A stretch of DNA of 64,000 nucleotides from Sporocytophaga myxococcoides (GTDB lineage: Bacteria > Bacteroidota > Bacteroidia > Cytophagales > Cytophagaceae): NCBI RefSeq assembly GCF_000775915.1, contig NZ_BBLT01000001.1:620001-684000 (forward strand), written 5' to 3'. Made by a program: the position numbers and the translations under genes. The notes under the pieces were generated by a model. It was not told where the DNA came from and made no database searches. It saw only the letters and a list, made by a program, of their open reading frames with translations. Of the stretch, positions 44,601 to 53,655 are shown in pieces. The stretch's first letter is position 1. Every line of letters starts with the position of its first letter.

Positions 44601-47600
44601 ATGCAGTAACAGCGAAAAACATACCTCAGGTTCCAACAAACTTATCGTCAGACGTTAAATCGGCATTGAAAATCAACCTCTCATGGACTGATAATGCGAC
44701 GAATGAGGATGGGTTTATTCTTGAGAGAAGTTCAGATATAAATTCAGGATATGTTGTACTTGCTACATTACCTGCTAATACAACTACGTATACTGATAAG
44801 GGAGTGGAGGGAGCAACTTATTACTACAGATGGAAGTCTTTTAATGCTCATGATGGTATATCAGAATATTCAGCTGTTCTTACAGTACTTGTGCCTCAGG
44901 CTCCATATGCTCCAAATGCTGGCAGCTGGAGAATAGCAGCTGATGAAGCTGCAGATAACGGTGGCGATGCTAACTTCATCACTGCCCTTAAAAATAAACA
45001 AGATTATCTAACAAGCCTTACCGTTGCCCCAGGAGCTACCAGAACAGTTTCTGTTAAACTTCCAGCTTTATCAAACGATGGTATGTTTGTGTTTAATATT
45101 GAAAATAACATTGAGTCAGTTCCTGTAACAGCTTTCACTTCTGACAATTCAACAAACGGTGTTGATGGAAACTGGACAGCAGTTACAAGTCCTTATGTAT
45201 CTTCATATGAAAATGACCTTCAGAAGTTTGATATTCCTCAGGCTTATGGCGGAAAGTGGATCAGACTATCTTTCAAAAACAATTTCACTGGAAATGTGAG
45301 ATTGAAAGAATTTGGTCTTTATCAATTCTCTCAAACAGGAAGAGATAATTATTTCCTTATCTGCGGTGCATCTATAGAAGAAGCATGGGGAAGCCATAAT
45401 GAAGTTAAAAAAGAAATTGAAGCAGCTTTCCCAGGTCAGGGGTATGAGCCTGTCATTTTCAATATTTCAGTAAGTGGTCAGAACGTAGGAGGATTAGCAT
45501 CTACTATTGATGCAATTCTTGCAAGACACCCTCATGCATCATATGTATTTATCCATCAGGGAGGTAATAACGTTACGCCTAAGAGGCCATTCCAATATTC
45601 GGATTTTTATAGTACCTATACAAAGAACCAATTTGTCGGCCAGTTCAATAAAATTGCTGAGTCCATTATAAATGCTGGTAAACTTCCATTCTTCTCAAGA
45701 ATTTCTTACCGTGATTATAAGACTGAACCTAAAGTTAATGGTGGTCTGAACCAAGAAGTGGGTTCACTACCTTTTAACATATTAATGGATGATTTAATCA
45801 AGAAGTATTCTCCTGAACTTTACGATTTTGCAGAGAAAAAGGGGAGAATAGATATGTATGAGCTTACTCTTAACAATCAAGGGCTTCTTACTCCTTATGA
45901 TGGGATTCATCCATTGGTTGGACAAACAGATAAGTATATTAAGTTCTTTGTAAACACAGCGGTTAAATATATTTATAAAGGAGTTTGGAATACACCAGTA
46001 CCATATACTGAATTTGTTCCGAATCTGCACGCTAAAGCAACTACAGCTGTTGAAGCTGCTGAATACAGCTATAAAGGTATCGATTGGTACAATGCCAGAA
46101 TATTAACAGAACAGATTGGTAATTCTTCTGTAAGAGTTCCATTGCTTCAGAGACTGGAGGCTATTGATACAAATTATATACCTGCTGTACCTGTGATTGC
46201 TAATGATGTAGTAGCTTCAGCTGTGTCATACAATAAGATTAATCTGAACTGGAGTGATCTATCCAATAATGAGTTAGGGTATGAAGTTTATAGATCTGCT
46301 ACTCCAGAAGGCACATATGCTAGGATCTTCGTTTCAGCTAAAAATGTTACTTCTTACACAGACTCAACTTTAAATCAGACGACGACTTATTATTACAAGT
46401 TAAAAGGATTTAATAAAGGTGGGGCTTCTGTATTTTCAAATATTGCATCTGCAACGACACCGGTAAAACCATTTATAAATACACCTCCTACCTTTACTGC
46501 AATTGTAAACCCTACTGTGAAGGAAGCAAATACATTGGTTATTCCTATTAAGACAAATGATGTTGATCCAGATCAAATTACACTGAAAGGTTACGGAATC
46601 CCTGCATTTGCAACATTCGTTGATGATCTTAATGGTAGCGGAAGAATTATTGTAAATCCTGGATTAAGTGATGCCGGAACTTATAATATCTCTCTGACTT
46701 CCAATGACGGTCAGGGTGGAAAAGATAGCATATCTTTTGTTCTGACTGTTATCAATAATGTGATAGAGACAACTGTTCACAAATTACATACAGGAGGTCC
46801 TGCAATAAGTACTCCTCCATTTGATTGGGCAGCTGATACTAAGGAGGCTCCGTCTCCATACTTGGATCCTGCTACTCAGAACTTAACTCAGACTTTTACA
46901 TTTAATGCAGTCAACAACACGGATGCTCCAAATGCTATCTATTCGATGTATAGATATGTTCAGAATAACGTTCCGCTTCAATATAATTTCCCTGTTTCCA
47001 GTGGATATTACAAAGTGAAATTGTACTTCTGGGCGAGAGTTACTGGCGTTGGACAAAGAGTGATGAACGTTAAGCTTGAAGGTACTCAGATGTTAACAAA
47101 CTTTGACGTTTATGCAGAAGGAGGAAATGATCCGATCATGAAAACTCTGTACGTAAATGTTACGGATGGTATATTGGATCTTGACATTTTAAGAGTTACT
47201 GGTAACTCAGTAATTAGTGGGGTCGAAATTGTTAAAGTTGAAGAGCCTGCTCCAAATCATAATCCTGTAATAGATCCTATTGCAGATTTGTTCTTGAATA
47301 TTTCGAATAGCGCTAATATATCAATAAATACATCCGATGCAGATGGGGATATAGCTTCTCTGTCTGTTTCAGGTCTTCCTGCTTTTGCTACATTTACTAA
47401 CAACGAAAATGGAACTGGAAATATCATATTTAATCCTTCAGTTGAGTATGTTGGTAATTATGTAATTGTAGTTACTGCAAATGATAATAAAAACGGAATA
47501 GCAACTAAAGCATTTACCGTAAATGTTAGTACAACTGTTCCTGAAAACCATAATCCTGTAATAGCAACAGTAGATCCACAGACTGTTACGATTCCAAATG

Positions 47601-50600
47601 TTCTGACATTTGGTGTATCTGCAACAGATCAGGATGCTGATCCTCTTACCTTGTCTGTAACTGGATTGCCGTCTTTTGCTACATTTACTGATAATGGAAA
47701 TGGAACAGGAAGTGTGACTGTTACCCCAGGTACAAATGATGCTGGTGTTTATACATTTTCATTAACTGCGGCCGATAATAAAGGGGGGGCAGTCATTCAG
47801 GAGATATCAATTACAGTTAATCCTGCACCAAATCAGAATCCAGTAATTGCTCCAATAGCACCTCAGGCTGTTATAATACCGAATACTCTAATTTTAGGTC
47901 TTTCTGCAACGGATGCCGATGGAGATGCAATTGCCTTGTCAGTAAACGACCTTCCATCATTTGCAACCTTTACAGATAACTTAAATGGTACTGGATCTCT
48001 CATCTTGAATCCTTCAGCAGGTAGTGAAGGTGCTTATGAAATTACTTTAACCGCTACGGACAGCAAAGGTGGCACAGCTACTCAGATAATTTTGATAACA
48101 GTAAATGCAGCTGCTGTGAACAATAATCCAGTAATTGCTCCAGTTGCACTTCAGACAGTTACTATTCCTAATAGTCTTTCAATAGGAGTATTTGCAACTG
48201 ATGCAGATGGTGACGCTATTACACTTTCTGTTAGTGATCTACCTTCATTTGCAGTGTTTACTGATAGTACTAATGGAAAAGGATCAATCGTTTTAAATCC
48301 TGCAACAGGCAATGAAGGTGCTTATGAGGTTTCTCTAACCGCAATAGATAACAAAGGCGGTACTGCTACACAGTTAATTTCAATAACCGTAAATGCAGCG
48401 CCTGTTAACCATAATCCAGTAATAGCTTTGATTGAACCTCAGACAGTTACTATCCCTAATAGTCTTGCAATTGGAGTATCTGCAACTGATGCAGATGGTG
48501 ACGCTATAACACTTTCTGTTAGTGATCTACCTTCATTTGCAGTATTTACTGATAGTACTAATGGAAAAGGTAGTATAATAGTAAATCCGGTTTTGAGCAC
48601 AGAAGGGGTATATTCATTGATCCTTACTGCTACAGATAGCAAAGGAGGAACATCTTCCCAAACAATTACAATTACTGTAAATGCACCAAGTGTTCCGGTA
48701 AATCATAGCCCTGTATTGACATCAGTTCCTGCTCAGACAGTAACAGCTCCAAATACACTCTCTGTCGGCATTTCATCTTCAGATCAGGATGGCGATGTTA
48801 TTACATTGACTGCTACCGACCTTCCTTCATTTGCAGTATTTACTGACAATGGAAATGGAACCGGAAGCCTGGTATTTAATCCGTTAGTTTCAAATGCAGG
48901 AAATTACAATGTCACTATAACCGCTATTGATTCAAAAGGAGCATCGTCAAATATAGTCGTAGCTCTTACTGTACAGGCACCTGTTCAGTCTGATATTATT
49001 GTTTATAGAGTTAATGCGGGAGGTACGGTAATTACGGATGCAGTCCTTGACTGGGCTACTGATACAAAAAATTTACCAAGTCCATATCTTGATTTAATTG
49101 AGAATTCAACAAACCTAGTTTCAGGCTCAGCAACTTATTCAGGAGTCAATACAACAGGTGCTCCTAATAATATTTTTGGATACTATAGATATAGCACAAC
49201 TTTACCATTGCAGTACAACTTCCCTGTAACAAACGGAACATATAAAGTGACTCTTTATTTTATTCCGAAAGTGGCTGCGGCAGGAAACAGAGTTGCTAGA
49301 GTTATGTTAGAAGGAATTGCAGCGGGGCCTAATATAGACTACTATGCAGAAGCTGGTGGGGATCTGCCATTCAAAAAGACCTATCAGGTGAATGTCACTG
49401 ATGGTGTGCTTGATTTTGATCTGGTAAGAGTAAGCAATAACCCTACACTTTCAGGTATTGAGGTAGTATCAGTAGGAGGAGGAACTCCTGTTAATCACAA
49501 CCCTGTTATTGCGTCGATTGGTATGCAATCTGTTACAGTTCCTGCTAGTCTGACTGTAAATGTTTCAGCAATGGATCAGGATGGAGATGCAATTACGTTA
49601 TCTGTAAGCGGTTTACCTTCATTTGCCAACTTTACGGATAATCTTAACGGAACAGGAACAATTGTAGCAAATCCTGGAACAAGTCATGCCGGAACCTACA
49701 ATTTGGTTTTAACAGCTACTGATAGTCATGGCGGAACAGCAACTCAGAATTTTTCAATAGTTGTAAATGTTCCGGTAAATCATAATCCGGTATTGGCAGC
49801 AGTAGCTCCTCAGACTGTTACTATTCCAAACAGCCTTACAATCGGAGTATCTGCAACAGATGAAGACGGTGATTTGATTACCTTATCTGTAAGTAACTTA
49901 CCTTCGTTTGCTGTATTTACAGATAATGCCAATGGGACTGGAAGTATTTTGGTTAATCCTTCTTCAAATACAGAAGGTTTATATAATGTGACTGTTACTG
50001 CAAGTGACGTTCACGGAGCTTTAGTATCTCAAGTAATTACAATTATTGTTAATTCTGCTGGCGCACCTGTTAATCATAACCCTGTAATTGCATCAATTGG
50101 ATCTCAGTCCATAATAGCTCCAAATACTCTTGTTATTCCGGTTTCGGCAGTGGATCAGGATGGAGATGTTATTACTCTTTCTGTTAGCAATTTACCTGCT
50201 TTTGCAACATTTACAGACAGCTTAAATGGTAAAGGAGGAATTGTAGTAGCGCCTTTTGTTTCCAATGCAGGAACCTACAACCTGACTATTGTTGCCACAG
50301 ATTCCAAAGGAGCTTCTTCAAGTCTGGTATTCTCAATAACTGTAAGCGCACCTGTTGTTGCAGATCAGATAATTTACAGAGTTAATGCAGGTGGATCAGT
50401 TATCACAGATCCTGTCTTTAACTGGTCTGTTGATACAAAAAATTCACCAAGCGCGTACCTTGATTTAGTAACAAATACTACTAATCTTGTTTCAGGATCT
50501 GCTACTTATTCAGGAATTAATAATACAGATGCTCCTAATGACCTATTCGGGTACTACAGATACAGTACAACATTACCGCTAGAGTATAATTTCCCAGTTG

Positions 50601-51154
50601 TAAACGGTAATTATAAAGTGAAGTTATATTTCAAGCCTAATGTGGCTAATCTGAAAAACAGAGTGGCAAGTATTGCATTGGAAGATGTAGTCGTTGCTCA
50701 GAATATGGATTATTATGGAGAAGGTGGTGGAGATTTACCATTCCAGAAGACATATGTGGTTCAGGTAAATGATGGAGTTCTTAATTTTGATTTAATCAGA
50801 GTTACAAACAACCCTTCTCTTTATGGTATTGAGATTTTAGCTACTAGTGAAAATCCTCCAGTTAGATTTGCTCAGTTTGCATCCTCTTCTGCAATAAGCA
50901 ATAATTTAAATGTGAGTTTTTCTCCAAATCCTGCATCAGATATCCTCAATGTAGAGTTTAATGAGGAGATCGATCAGCCTGTTAAGCTCTCAATGATTGA
51001 CGAAATGGGTAAAGTTGCTTTTGAAATTCCTGCGGAAACTTATTCAATGGGAGCAGTTAGATTAGATCTTTCTAACCTGATACCTGGAATGTACCTATTG
51101 AATATAATAACTGAAGACGGGAAGAATAAAATATTGAAGGTTATAAAAAGATAG
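41693..51154 (+). CDS. Giant T9SS-secreted protein with two esterase-type domains
   Basis: About 3153 residues from ATG 41693, which directly opens a signal peptide (MKKFLFLILFLLGIGI ... KAQ); the frame stays open to a TTG 13 codons earlier. Order of parts: prolyl-oligopeptidase/feruloyl-esterase-type hydrolase (about 40-300; Ser170 in GLSGGG, His in NVGHDAW); Ig-like and FN3 modules; PA14 (about 648-772); more FN3; an SGNH-hydrolase-like domain (about 1210-1440) with Ser1227 in CGASIEE, GGNN, and Asp1403/His1406 in DGIHP; FN3; ten Ig-like repeats of about 95 residues; three malectin-like domains (about 1692-1849, 2432-2592, 2889-3053); type A T9SS sorting domain (PNPASDILNVEF ... GMYLLNI ... 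KVIKR). It probably deacylates polysaccharide at the cell surface. Its modules recur in the protein at 19225-21105. Confidence 0.85.
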   Translation: MKKFLFLILFLLGIGIIHSKAQYSAISWSWNTKAFDSLFFKGSAAVENYTMPYRLLKPQTYNPLDQGTRYPLVIMLHGKGEGMGTDCSTQRGINICQLGWGGKMELDSVGKYPAFYVHPQTFGGGWSSSDGSGDYTVNPERPMAVLIELLDYLFRTYPVDLNRVYIHGLSGGGQGVWEMLFRFPGLFAATSPHSATGNLYLAQNIIYNPIWTVQGQTDTNPRPENSIKMMDSLRKYGASPILTYDAALNKQVWPAVSNVAGNPIYTYVPNVGHDAWTTLYNSPVWLKWMFSQSKLKIKVWNNGDLGICQNANDSRLLGISPGYEEYEWRKDGMVIANSNSHTYTATEPGAYSVRFKKKQYYFSGASVWTDWSEPVNIIFKAPTSPVTIIQLSSTALPSLDGKTSVTLNAPSGYSYLWSTGATTQNLTTSTAGTYTVRVTSPNGCQSVPSAPVIVTVGNQPNRPAAPENLTAVGISTRKIKLFWEDKSNDESGFEIYHATAPGGPYVFRKLVASNTVTYEDDQLIQNKTYYYKIRAINNNGGSSYSLEKYAKTSPDNIIPTTPLNLTITAKTSTSVSLSWTGSTDNYGLSKYLIYANNTVVAEANASPFTVTNLNRDTYYAITVRALDNAGLLSNPSNQVSFSTNMPGLDYSYYEGNWSMLPDFSTLTPVKTGSISTFSLSPKIKSDYFGFRFTGYINITTAGTYTFYTNSDDGSKLYINNNLIVNNDGAHAPQERSGTVNLPVGKHAIRVDFFEIGGGEQCDVSYSGPGVSKMIIPSSVLFTGTGATSSTPPAAISSLSAAAVSSSKIKVTWTNSAPNVNFELYRTNSGGTTNTLIYTGNALTYTDFGLNASTKYYYKVKSITPTGETAYPTIVNATTTAKPVAPSAPGALAAEVLSYSQVKLTWTDSNNEDYFVIERSEFNSNNFTAIDSVSANTLTYTNTDAYSNTSFYYRVRAKNDGGYSGYTSIVNAVTAKNIPQVPTNLSSDVKSALKINLSWTDNATNEDGFILERSSDINSGYVVLATLPANTTTYTDKGVEGATYYYRWKSFNAHDGISEYSAVLTVLVPQAPYAPNAGSWRIAADEAADNGGDANFITALKNKQDYLTSLTVAPGATRTVSVKLPALSNDGMFVFNIENNIESVPVTAFTSDNSTNGVDGNWTAVTSPYVSSYENDLQKFDIPQAYGGKWIRLSFKNNFTGNVRLKEFGLYQFSQTGRDNYFLICGASIEEAWGSHNEVKKEIEAAFPGQGYEPVIFNISVSGQNVGGLASTIDAILARHPHASYVFIHQGGNNVTPKRPFQYSDFYSTYTKNQFVGQFNKIAESIINAGKLPFFSRISYRDYKTEPKVNGGLNQEVGSLPFNILMDDLIKKYSPELYDFAEKKGRIDMYELTLNNQGLLTPYDGIHPLVGQTDKYIKFFVNTAVKYIYKGVWNTPVPYTEFVPNLHAKATTAVEAAEYSYKGIDWYNARILTEQIGNSSVRVPLLQRLEAIDTNYIPAVPVIANDVVASAVSYNKINLNWSDLSNNELGYEVYRSATPEGTYARIFVSAKNVTSYTDSTLNQTTTYYYKLKGFNKGGASVFSNIASATTPVKPFINTPPTFTAIVNPTVKEANTLVIPIKTNDVDPDQITLKGYGIPAFATFVDDLNGSGRIIVNPGLSDAGTYNISLTSNDGQGGKDSISFVLTVINNVIETTVHKLHTGGPAISTPPFDWAADTKEAPSPYLDPATQNLTQTFTFNAVNNTDAPNAIYSMYRYVQNNVPLQYNFPVSSGYYKVKLYFWARVTGVGQRVMNVKLEGTQMLTNFDVYAEGGNDPIMKTLYVNVTDGILDLDILRVTGNSVISGVEIVKVEEPAPNHNPVIDPIADLFLNISNSANISINTSDADGDIASLSVSGLPAFATFTNNENGTGNIIFNPSVEYVGNYVIVVTANDNKNGIATKAFTVNVSTTVPENHNPVIATVDPQTVTIPNVLTFGVSATDQDADPLTLSVTGLPSFATFTDNGNGTGSVTVTPGTNDAGVYTFSLTAADNKGGAVIQEISITVNPAPNQNPVIAPIAPQAVIIPNTLILGLSATDADGDAIALSVNDLPSFATFTDNLNGTGSLILNPSAGSEGAYEITLTATDSKGGTATQIILITVNAAAVNNNPVIAPVALQTVTIPNSLSIGVFATDADGDAITLSVSDLPSFAVFTDSTNGKGSIVLNPATGNEGAYEVSLTAIDNKGGTATQLISITVNAAPVNHNPVIALIEPQTVTIPNSLAIGVSATDADGDAITLSVSDLPSFAVFTDSTNGKGSIIVNPVLSTEGVYSLILTATDSKGGTSSQTITITVNAPSVPVNHSPVLTSVPAQTVTAPNTLSVGISSSDQDGDVITLTATDLPSFAVFTDNGNGTGSLVFNPLVSNAGNYNVTITAIDSKGASSNIVVALTVQAPVQSDIIVYRVNAGGTVITDAVLDWATDTKNLPSPYLDLIENSTNLVSGSATYSGVNTTGAPNNIFGYYRYSTTLPLQYNFPVTNGTYKVTLYFIPKVAAAGNRVARVMLEGIAAGPNIDYYAEAGGDLPFKKTYQVNVTDGVLDFDLVRVSNNPTLSGIEVVSVGGGTPVNHNPVIASIGMQSVTVPASLTVNVSAMDQDGDAITLSVSGLPSFANFTDNLNGTGTIVANPGTSHAGTYNLVLTATDSHGGTATQNFSIVVNVPVNHNPVLAAVAPQTVTIPNSLTIGVSATDEDGDLITLSVSNLPSFAVFTDNANGTGSILVNPSSNTEGLYNVTVTASDVHGALVSQVITIIVNSAGAPVNHNPVIASIGSQSIIAPNTLVIPVSAVDQDGDVITLSVSNLPAFATFTDSLNGKGGIVVAPFVSNAGTYNLTIVATDSKGASSSLVFSITVSAPVVADQIIYRVNAGGSVITDPVFNWSVDTKNSPSAYLDLVTNTTNLVSGSATYSGINNTDAPNDLFGYYRYSTTLPLEYNFPVVNGNYKVKLYFKPNVANLKNRVASIALEDVVVAQNMDYYGEGGGDLPFQKTYVVQVNDGVLNFDLIRVTNNPSLYGIEILATSENPPVRFAQFASSSAISNNLNVSFSPNPASDILNVEFNEEIDQPVKLSMIDEMGKVAFEIPAETYSMGAVRLDLSNLIPGMYLLNIITEDGKNKILKVIKR
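48152..48590 (+). repeat. Nearly identical tandem Ig-repeat DNA inside the giant gene
   Basis: The stretch starting CAGACAGTTACTAT at 48152 recurs at 48440, a period of 288 bases (96 codons). For about 150 bases the copies differ at only a few positions, mostly silent, while other Ig repeats in this gene are much more diverged. This suggests recent duplication or gene conversion. Confidence 0.75.
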
Positions 51155-51181
51155 ATTGAGGTTTTAATATGATTGCATAAG

Positions 51182-51214
51182 GCCCGGAAGTTTATACTTT
51201 CGGGCTTTTTGTTT
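51182..51214 (+). terminator. Terminator after the giant gene
   Basis: GCCCGGAAGT (51182-51191) pairs with ACTTTCGGGC (51196-51205), one G-T pair included, around a four-base loop and is followed by TTTTTGTTTT. It lies 27 bases after the stop codon. Confidence 0.88.
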
Positions 51215-51303
51215 TAAGTAAATCAGAAAATTATTTAAAGAACTTTTATTGGTTCATTCACAAAGTCTTTAAATAAGAGTTTGGAAGGAAGATGAATACA
51301 AAA

Positions 51304-51331
51304 AAGCCTGAATGGGATTATTCAGGCTTTT
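51304..51331 (-). terminator. Terminator of the minus-strand adhesin operon
   Basis: AAAGCCTGAAT (51304-51314) pairs with ATTCAGGCTTT (51321-51331) around a six-base loop. On the minus strand the stem is followed by a T run. It lies 16 bases beyond the stop of the last gene in the operon. Confidence 0.8.
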
Positions 51332-51346
51332 ATAATTTTAAATTTA

Positions 51347-52078
51347 TTATTGAATATTCAGTTTTTTCTTTAATTCTCTGATATATTTAAAGGTTCTTAT
51401 AGATACTTTGATTCTGGTCTTTAAACTTCCACCACCTTTGGCTTCTCCAAATTTTCTTGTCTTAAATACAACAGGAATTTCATAAATGGTTCCATATTTT
51501 GTAGCAAAATACTGGGCATAAAGATCAAGTGAAAAGTCATATGGAGCTTTGTTCTTTAGATAGGTGATATAAAAGTCTTTGCTGAATACTTTTGGTTGTG
51601 CTCCTATATCAACAAGCTTAACTCCAAGCTCGGCTGACGCTATCAATTGCATCATATAAGTAAAAAATGCAGGTCCCCAGGCTCTGTTTTGTCTTTTGCC
51701 TTTTACAAATGCCCTGGAATTATTGATTTCTTTAAATTTCTCATATGCAATGATTACATCAATAGGATCTGTTTGTAAGTCAGCATGCGTCCATGCTAAA
51801 ACATTTCCTTCAGCAGCATCTAATCCGGATAATATGCCAAAACCATATCCCTTATTAATTTCAACTTTTACTGATCTGAACCTGGCATCATTGATTTTAC
51901 TGAATTCTTCGATCAAAACTTCGGATGAATTATCAGTTGAACCGTTATTTACTAATATAACTTCTATATTTTGTCTTTCTTTTAATGCTTCCCTGAATTG
52001 ACTAATAATATGAGGGATATTCTTAGCCTCATTGTAACAAGGAACTATAATTGAAAGATCTCTTTCAGTTGAACTCAT
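51347..52078 (-). CDS. DPM-like family 2 glycosyltransferase
   Basis: A 243-residue GT-A enzyme without clear membrane helices. LSIIVPCYNEAKNI, VNNGSTDNS, NKGYGFGILSGLDAAEGN and THADLQTDP (the metal site) are typical of dolichyl- or undecaprenyl-phosphate sugar synthases, which load a sugar onto a lipid carrier. It is the last gene of the operon, eight bases after the GT-C-type membrane protein, an enzyme class that uses such lipid-linked sugars as donor. A two-step transfer of a sugar to a periplasmic or exported acceptor is inferred. Confidence 0.83.
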   Translation of the reverse strand: MSSTERDLSIIVPCYNEAKNIPHIISQFREALKERQNIEVILVNNGSTDNSSEVLIEEFSKINDARFRSVKVEINKGYGFGILSGLDAAEGNVLAWTHADLQTDPIDVIIAYEKFKEINNSRAFVKGKRQNRAWGPAFFTYMMQLIASAELGVKLVDIGAQPKVFSKDFYITYLKNKAPYDFSLDLYAQYFATKYGTIYEIPVVFKTRKFGEAKGGGSLKTRIKVSIRTFKYIRELKKKLNIQ

Positions 52079-52086
52079 GAACTAAA

Positions 52087-53652
52087 TTAATTTTTCTGGT
52101 AAACTTCGATAAATGAATCGCCTTCTTTTCTAGGAGAAGGGAAGGTATCAATCAATTTATACTTTGAGCGAAGGACATCTCTTGTTTTTTCAGGATAAAA
52201 ATTGTCAAGCGAAGGTACTTCTTCAAATAAAACAAGATCAAATTCATTATTTAAAATTCTTTGATTCACTTCATTGACTTGTTTGTCAAACATTCCAATG
52301 TTAAGATGATACCATAGTGGAAGGTCTGTGACGGGCGTATATTTTAATTCATAAGATAATGGAGTAAGTTCAGACATATTAAGAATCTTTAAGTCTTGTC
52401 CTTTTTTTCCAAGATCCATTTTCAGGATTTTATGAAGCCCTTCAACAGTCTTTTCAGGCATAGAAACCTTTCCAAAGGATTTTAAGCCAGTAAGAATCCA
52501 TGGGCCATTATCAGCTTTTTTCTCATCTTTAACTCCTATAGCAGGCCCATCGGAGATTTTCAAAATCCTGCCTGCATATTTCCAAAACATAGCCGACCAC
52601 CATAGGAATAAGCAGAGAATGAATATTGGCAGAACAGTAATTTTTTCGAATGTAATATTCAGGTTAATGTTTGTTAGAAAAAAGGCAAATGCAAATGCAT
52701 GAAAGTAAGTAGTTGTATCCGATGGCAGTCTGCTTGTAACTTTAGTAATTAAAGTCTCTGCAATGATGCCAATTGTTATAAGGGCAAAGAACACTGCTTT
52801 TTTATCTTTAAAAAAAGCAGATATATCCTTAAGTTTATAAAGGATGATTATGATGAATATAAGAATATAGAATTTCTCCCAATGTGACTCACCCAGAAAT
52901 GAATTAAGGAAGTTTATGGATTTTAATCTGGACTGATGCGGTGGTTGCCCATAGTTGAACCAGTATCCGAATCCATATTTGAGAAAAGGTTTTATCACAA
53001 TAAATCCTGTCAGAAATGTGGCGCCAACATATATAAGAATAGGGGCAATTTTTCTTTCGTAGAAGAGATTTAAAATAATTAATGACAGGCAGAAAAAGAA
53101 AGCCAGTCCGCCATAGTCTTGCTTTGTAAAAAATGAAAGGAATGTAAAGACAGATGCAAAAAACAAAAAGCCTATTCTGAATTTACTTTTTTCCTGAAAG
53201 ATATAATGAAGTACAAACTGGATAGCGAATAGTTCGAATACAAAAGCTGTATTGTTATACCAGGGCCAGAAGAAAATGAATGTATAAGAGAAGCAGAAAA
53301 CCAACGTAGAAAAGAGAATTACAGCAGGTTTAACGTTAAGAGTTTTTAATATGGTTCTGAATGAAAGAAGTGAAAGTACATTGATTAAAAATTGAGCTTT
53401 CAATAAAGATGACAGAAATGGCCCAAAGATCTTAAAAAAGATTGTAGGAAATATAAAGAAACCAAATCCTAAAGGCATTCCGAAGTCTTTAAATGGAACC
53501 TGTCCCAGATAAAGTCTGTATGAGCCTTCCCAGGTCAGATACAAATTATCTCTGAATGGCAGTGTGAAGAATAATGGAAATATTGAAAAAGCAATGATGA
53601 AGAAAAATTCGATAAAGAAAAGTTGTCTTTCTGAAAATCTGGATTCTAACAT
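52087..53652 (-). CDS. Probable GT-C-type membrane glycosyltransferase
   Basis: A 521-residue protein with about ten membrane helices in residues 10-355 and a soluble C-terminal domain (about 360-521). The first periplasmic loop reads LTWEGSYRLYLGQVPFKDF; an acidic residue and a G-VPF-KDF stretch at this place are usual in PMT/ArnT-like GT-C enzymes, which take sugar from a polyprenyl-phosphate donor. The remainder is poorly conserved and I recognise no named family. It starts three bases after the PorP/SprF gene stop, so it is co-transcribed with the adhesin and its secretion partner. Confidence 0.6.
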   Translation of the reverse strand: MLESRFSERQLFFIEFFFIIAFSIFPLFFTLPFRDNLYLTWEGSYRLYLGQVPFKDFGMPLGFGFFIFPTIFFKIFGPFLSSLLKAQFLINVLSLLSFRTILKTLNVKPAVILFSTLVFCFSYTFIFFWPWYNNTAFVFELFAIQFVLHYIFQEKSKFRIGFLFFASVFTFLSFFTKQDYGGLAFFFCLSLIILNLFYERKIAPILIYVGATFLTGFIVIKPFLKYGFGYWFNYGQPPHQSRLKSINFLNSFLGESHWEKFYILIFIIIILYKLKDISAFFKDKKAVFFALITIGIIAETLITKVTSRLPSDTTTYFHAFAFAFFLTNINLNITFEKITVLPIFILCLFLWWSAMFWKYAGRILKISDGPAIGVKDEKKADNGPWILTGLKSFGKVSMPEKTVEGLHKILKMDLGKKGQDLKILNMSELTPLSYELKYTPVTDLPLWYHLNIGMFDKQVNEVNQRILNNEFDLVLFEEVPSLDNFYPEKTRDVLRSKYKLIDTFPSPRKEGDSFIEVYQKN

Positions 53653-53655
53653 TGT

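Noticed and set aside
47250-50350. Regular direct repeats that could suggest a CRISPR or satellite array
   Set aside because: The period is about 290 bases, in frame, and encodes Ig-like modules of the giant protein.
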